The notes under the pieces: model-generated
Told to the model about the DNA's origin: nothing
The model's database searches: none
What the model saw: the letters and a program-made list of their open reading frames with translations, nothing else
Shown here: positions 63,901 through 64,000 of the stretch, piece after piece
Layout: every line of letters starts with the position of its first letter
Numbering within the stretch: position 1 is the first letter of the stretch
Position numbers and translations under genes: made by a program
Source: Microbacterium sp. SORGH_AS_0969
GTDB taxonomy: Bacteria; Actinomycetota; Actinomycetes; Actinomycetales; Microbacteriaceae
NCBI RefSeq assembly: GCF_030818255.1
Contig: NZ_JAUTAG010000001.1
Coordinates: 2,294,001 to 2,358,000, forward strand
Length of the DNA stretch: 64,000 nt
Direction: 5' to 3'

Positions 63901-64000
63901 CAAGGCTCTGGATGCCGAGCTCATCGCGACCTACCCCCGCGTCGCCGAGGTCGCCGACATCGTCGATCGCGCCCTCGCCGAGGCCGAGCGGGTCGGTTCG
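60932..64000 (+). CDS. Secreted ExeM/NucH-type nuclease fused to a 5'-nucleotidase (partial)
   Basis: 1023 residues in the window, continuing beyond it. A Sec signal (ATALSAAVAAALLGSALVAPA) and a Pro/Ala/Thr linker to about residue 95 are followed by an OB-fold domain (from about 100). Next is an endonuclease/exonuclease/phosphatase domain (about 370-700; ASFNVLNYF, LEEIENSA, LLGDFNAYTQEDP, SLDHVLAS, YRSSDHDPVVV). Last comes a metallophosphatase 5'-nucleotidase domain (from about 703; LNINDFHGRID, NGDNIGAS, GVGNHEFDKG, TGHTHEEY). It would digest extracellular DNA and release phosphate from the nucleotides. AGGAG precedes the ATG. Confidence 0.92.
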   Translation, partial: MSPVPSRRPSGRTATALSAAVAAALLGSALVAPAAATAAPLAPATPVPTDTVAPTSTPPAEAPAEPAPTAPAPTETPAVDAPAKTVETAVPTQEAEAAADITPIRDIQGEGDSTPLDGQTVTTRGIVTAAYPTGGYNGFFLQTAGTGGELSAEHTASDAVFVYGSRAVAQVAIGDYVEVSGTAGEYNGLTQIVSDADLVTVLTEDAEPVTPAEVAWPRTDEERERFEGMLLAPQGDFTVTNTYITGQYAEIGLAAGTTPLLTPTEVARPGTPELDEVVADNAARGVVLDDGASLNFQRSATDVPLPYLSLTDPVRVGAPVTFTRPVVLDYRFDAWKLQPTQQLTVENAADVQPATFANTRAERPADVGGTVQLASFNVLNYFTTTAEDVGCDSVYTDREGNPITANRCPEPGPRGAANDENLQRQQAKIVAALNAMDAEVVSLEEIENSAALGKPRDEALSTLVAALNADLGEDAWAFVPSPNALPASEDVIRTAFIYKKAAVSPVGDSVILDDPAFSNARQPLAQAFAPAGGDDAAFVAIVNHFKSKSDSDPAAGGDNAAGDQGAFNGDRVRQAEALVGFADEQAEAPASGAVFLLGDFNAYTQEDPIQVLRDAGYVDLAGDTGKYTYSYDGQSGSLDHVLASPAARELVTGTDVWNINAGEALALEYSRYNANVRNFYDASPYRSSDHDPVVVGLDLSGTTELNLLNINDFHGRIDANTVTFAGTIEQLRAEKGDDRSLFLSNGDNIGASLFASANAQDAPTIDVLNALEVAASGVGNHEFDKGIDDLTGRVTERAAFPYLGANVYRDGQPVLPGYEIVEVNGLRVGVVGAVTEETASLVSPEGIEGIEFREPVAEVNRVVAEIRDQVDVLVAEYHEGALQGETSGGTLDDALARGGAFARIVTETDADVDAIFTGHTHEEYAWDAPIPGTDGTRPILQTGNYGENIGQVVLTIDRASRDVIGHEARNVPRLSAEEVEGDDEQTSENSKALDAELIATYPRVAEVADIVDRALAEAERVGS

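Overview
The window is chromosomal DNA of very high G+C content. Its genes overlap by GTGA/ATGA, and it uses GTG and TTG starts and several apparently leaderless promoters. Together with RamB-type control of the glyoxylate genes, a long acidic NusG extension, and the habit of writing Asp-Ala and Ala-Ser as GGATGCC/GCATCC, this points to an actinobacterium of the family Microbacteriaceae, most likely Microbacterium or a close relative. This is inferred from gene content and style; no 16S rRNA gene is present.

Layout. 1-1.3 kb: end of a PnuC-type vitamin transporter and a NadR-like protein. 1.3-7.4 kb: an overlapping five-gene operon (MoxR ATPase, unknown protein, HExxH metallopeptidase fused to VWA, unknown protein, PaaK-like adenylating enzyme). 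7.5-12.2 kb: glyoxylate shunt (aceB, aceA) with a divergent RamB-type regulator. 12.8-15.1 kb: secreted glycoamylase-like protein and a TetR regulator. 15.8-16.6 kb: an AbiEi/DUF559-type protein. 16.9-23.2 kb: sugar ABC importer, GH3 glycosidase and LacI regulator. 23.3-29 kb: unknown gene, then HAD phosphatase, a PhnDCEE-type importer and an RpiR regulator. 29.6-38 kb: putrescine/GABA catabolism (PucR regulator, gabT, putrescine oxidase, universal stress protein, amino acid/polyamine permease, gabD). 38-42.7 kb: an Hsp90 homologue coupled to a large TPR protein. 42.9-47.6 kb: tRNA-Trp, secE, nusG, a second DUF559 gene, rplK, rplA. 47.8-50.2 kb: polar amino acid ABC importer. 50.3-54.4 kb: nitronate monooxygenase, acylphosphatase, LysE exporter with LysR regulator, quinone oxidoreductase. 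54.7-57.6 kb: MarR-controlled drug efflux pump and a YqaJ nuclease. 57.7-59.3 kb: iron-box-controlled SIP-domain protein and a third DUF559 gene. 59.7-60.7 kb: rplJ and a frameshifted rplL. 60.9 kb to the end: a secreted nuclease/5'-nucleotidase that continues beyond the window.

The most unusual feature is a set of dispersed nested palindromes. Family 1 (80-81 bp, 12 complete copies between 12.3 and 29.5 kb), family 2 (67 bp, 3 copies at 44.8-46.2 kb) and family 3 (78-79 bp, 2 copies at 58.1-59.5 kb) differ in sequence but share one architecture: an outer and an inner inverted repeat. Each of the three AbiEi-N/DUF559 genes in the window is bracketed by copies of a different family. This resembles REP elements paired with RAYT transposases, but with a PD-(D/E)XK nuclease-like protein as the candidate partner. 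Other points of note are a single-base frameshift in the essential gene rplL, more than 100 GGATGCC/GGCATCC words that also form the stems of terminators, and several well-placed operator palindromes next to regulator genes.
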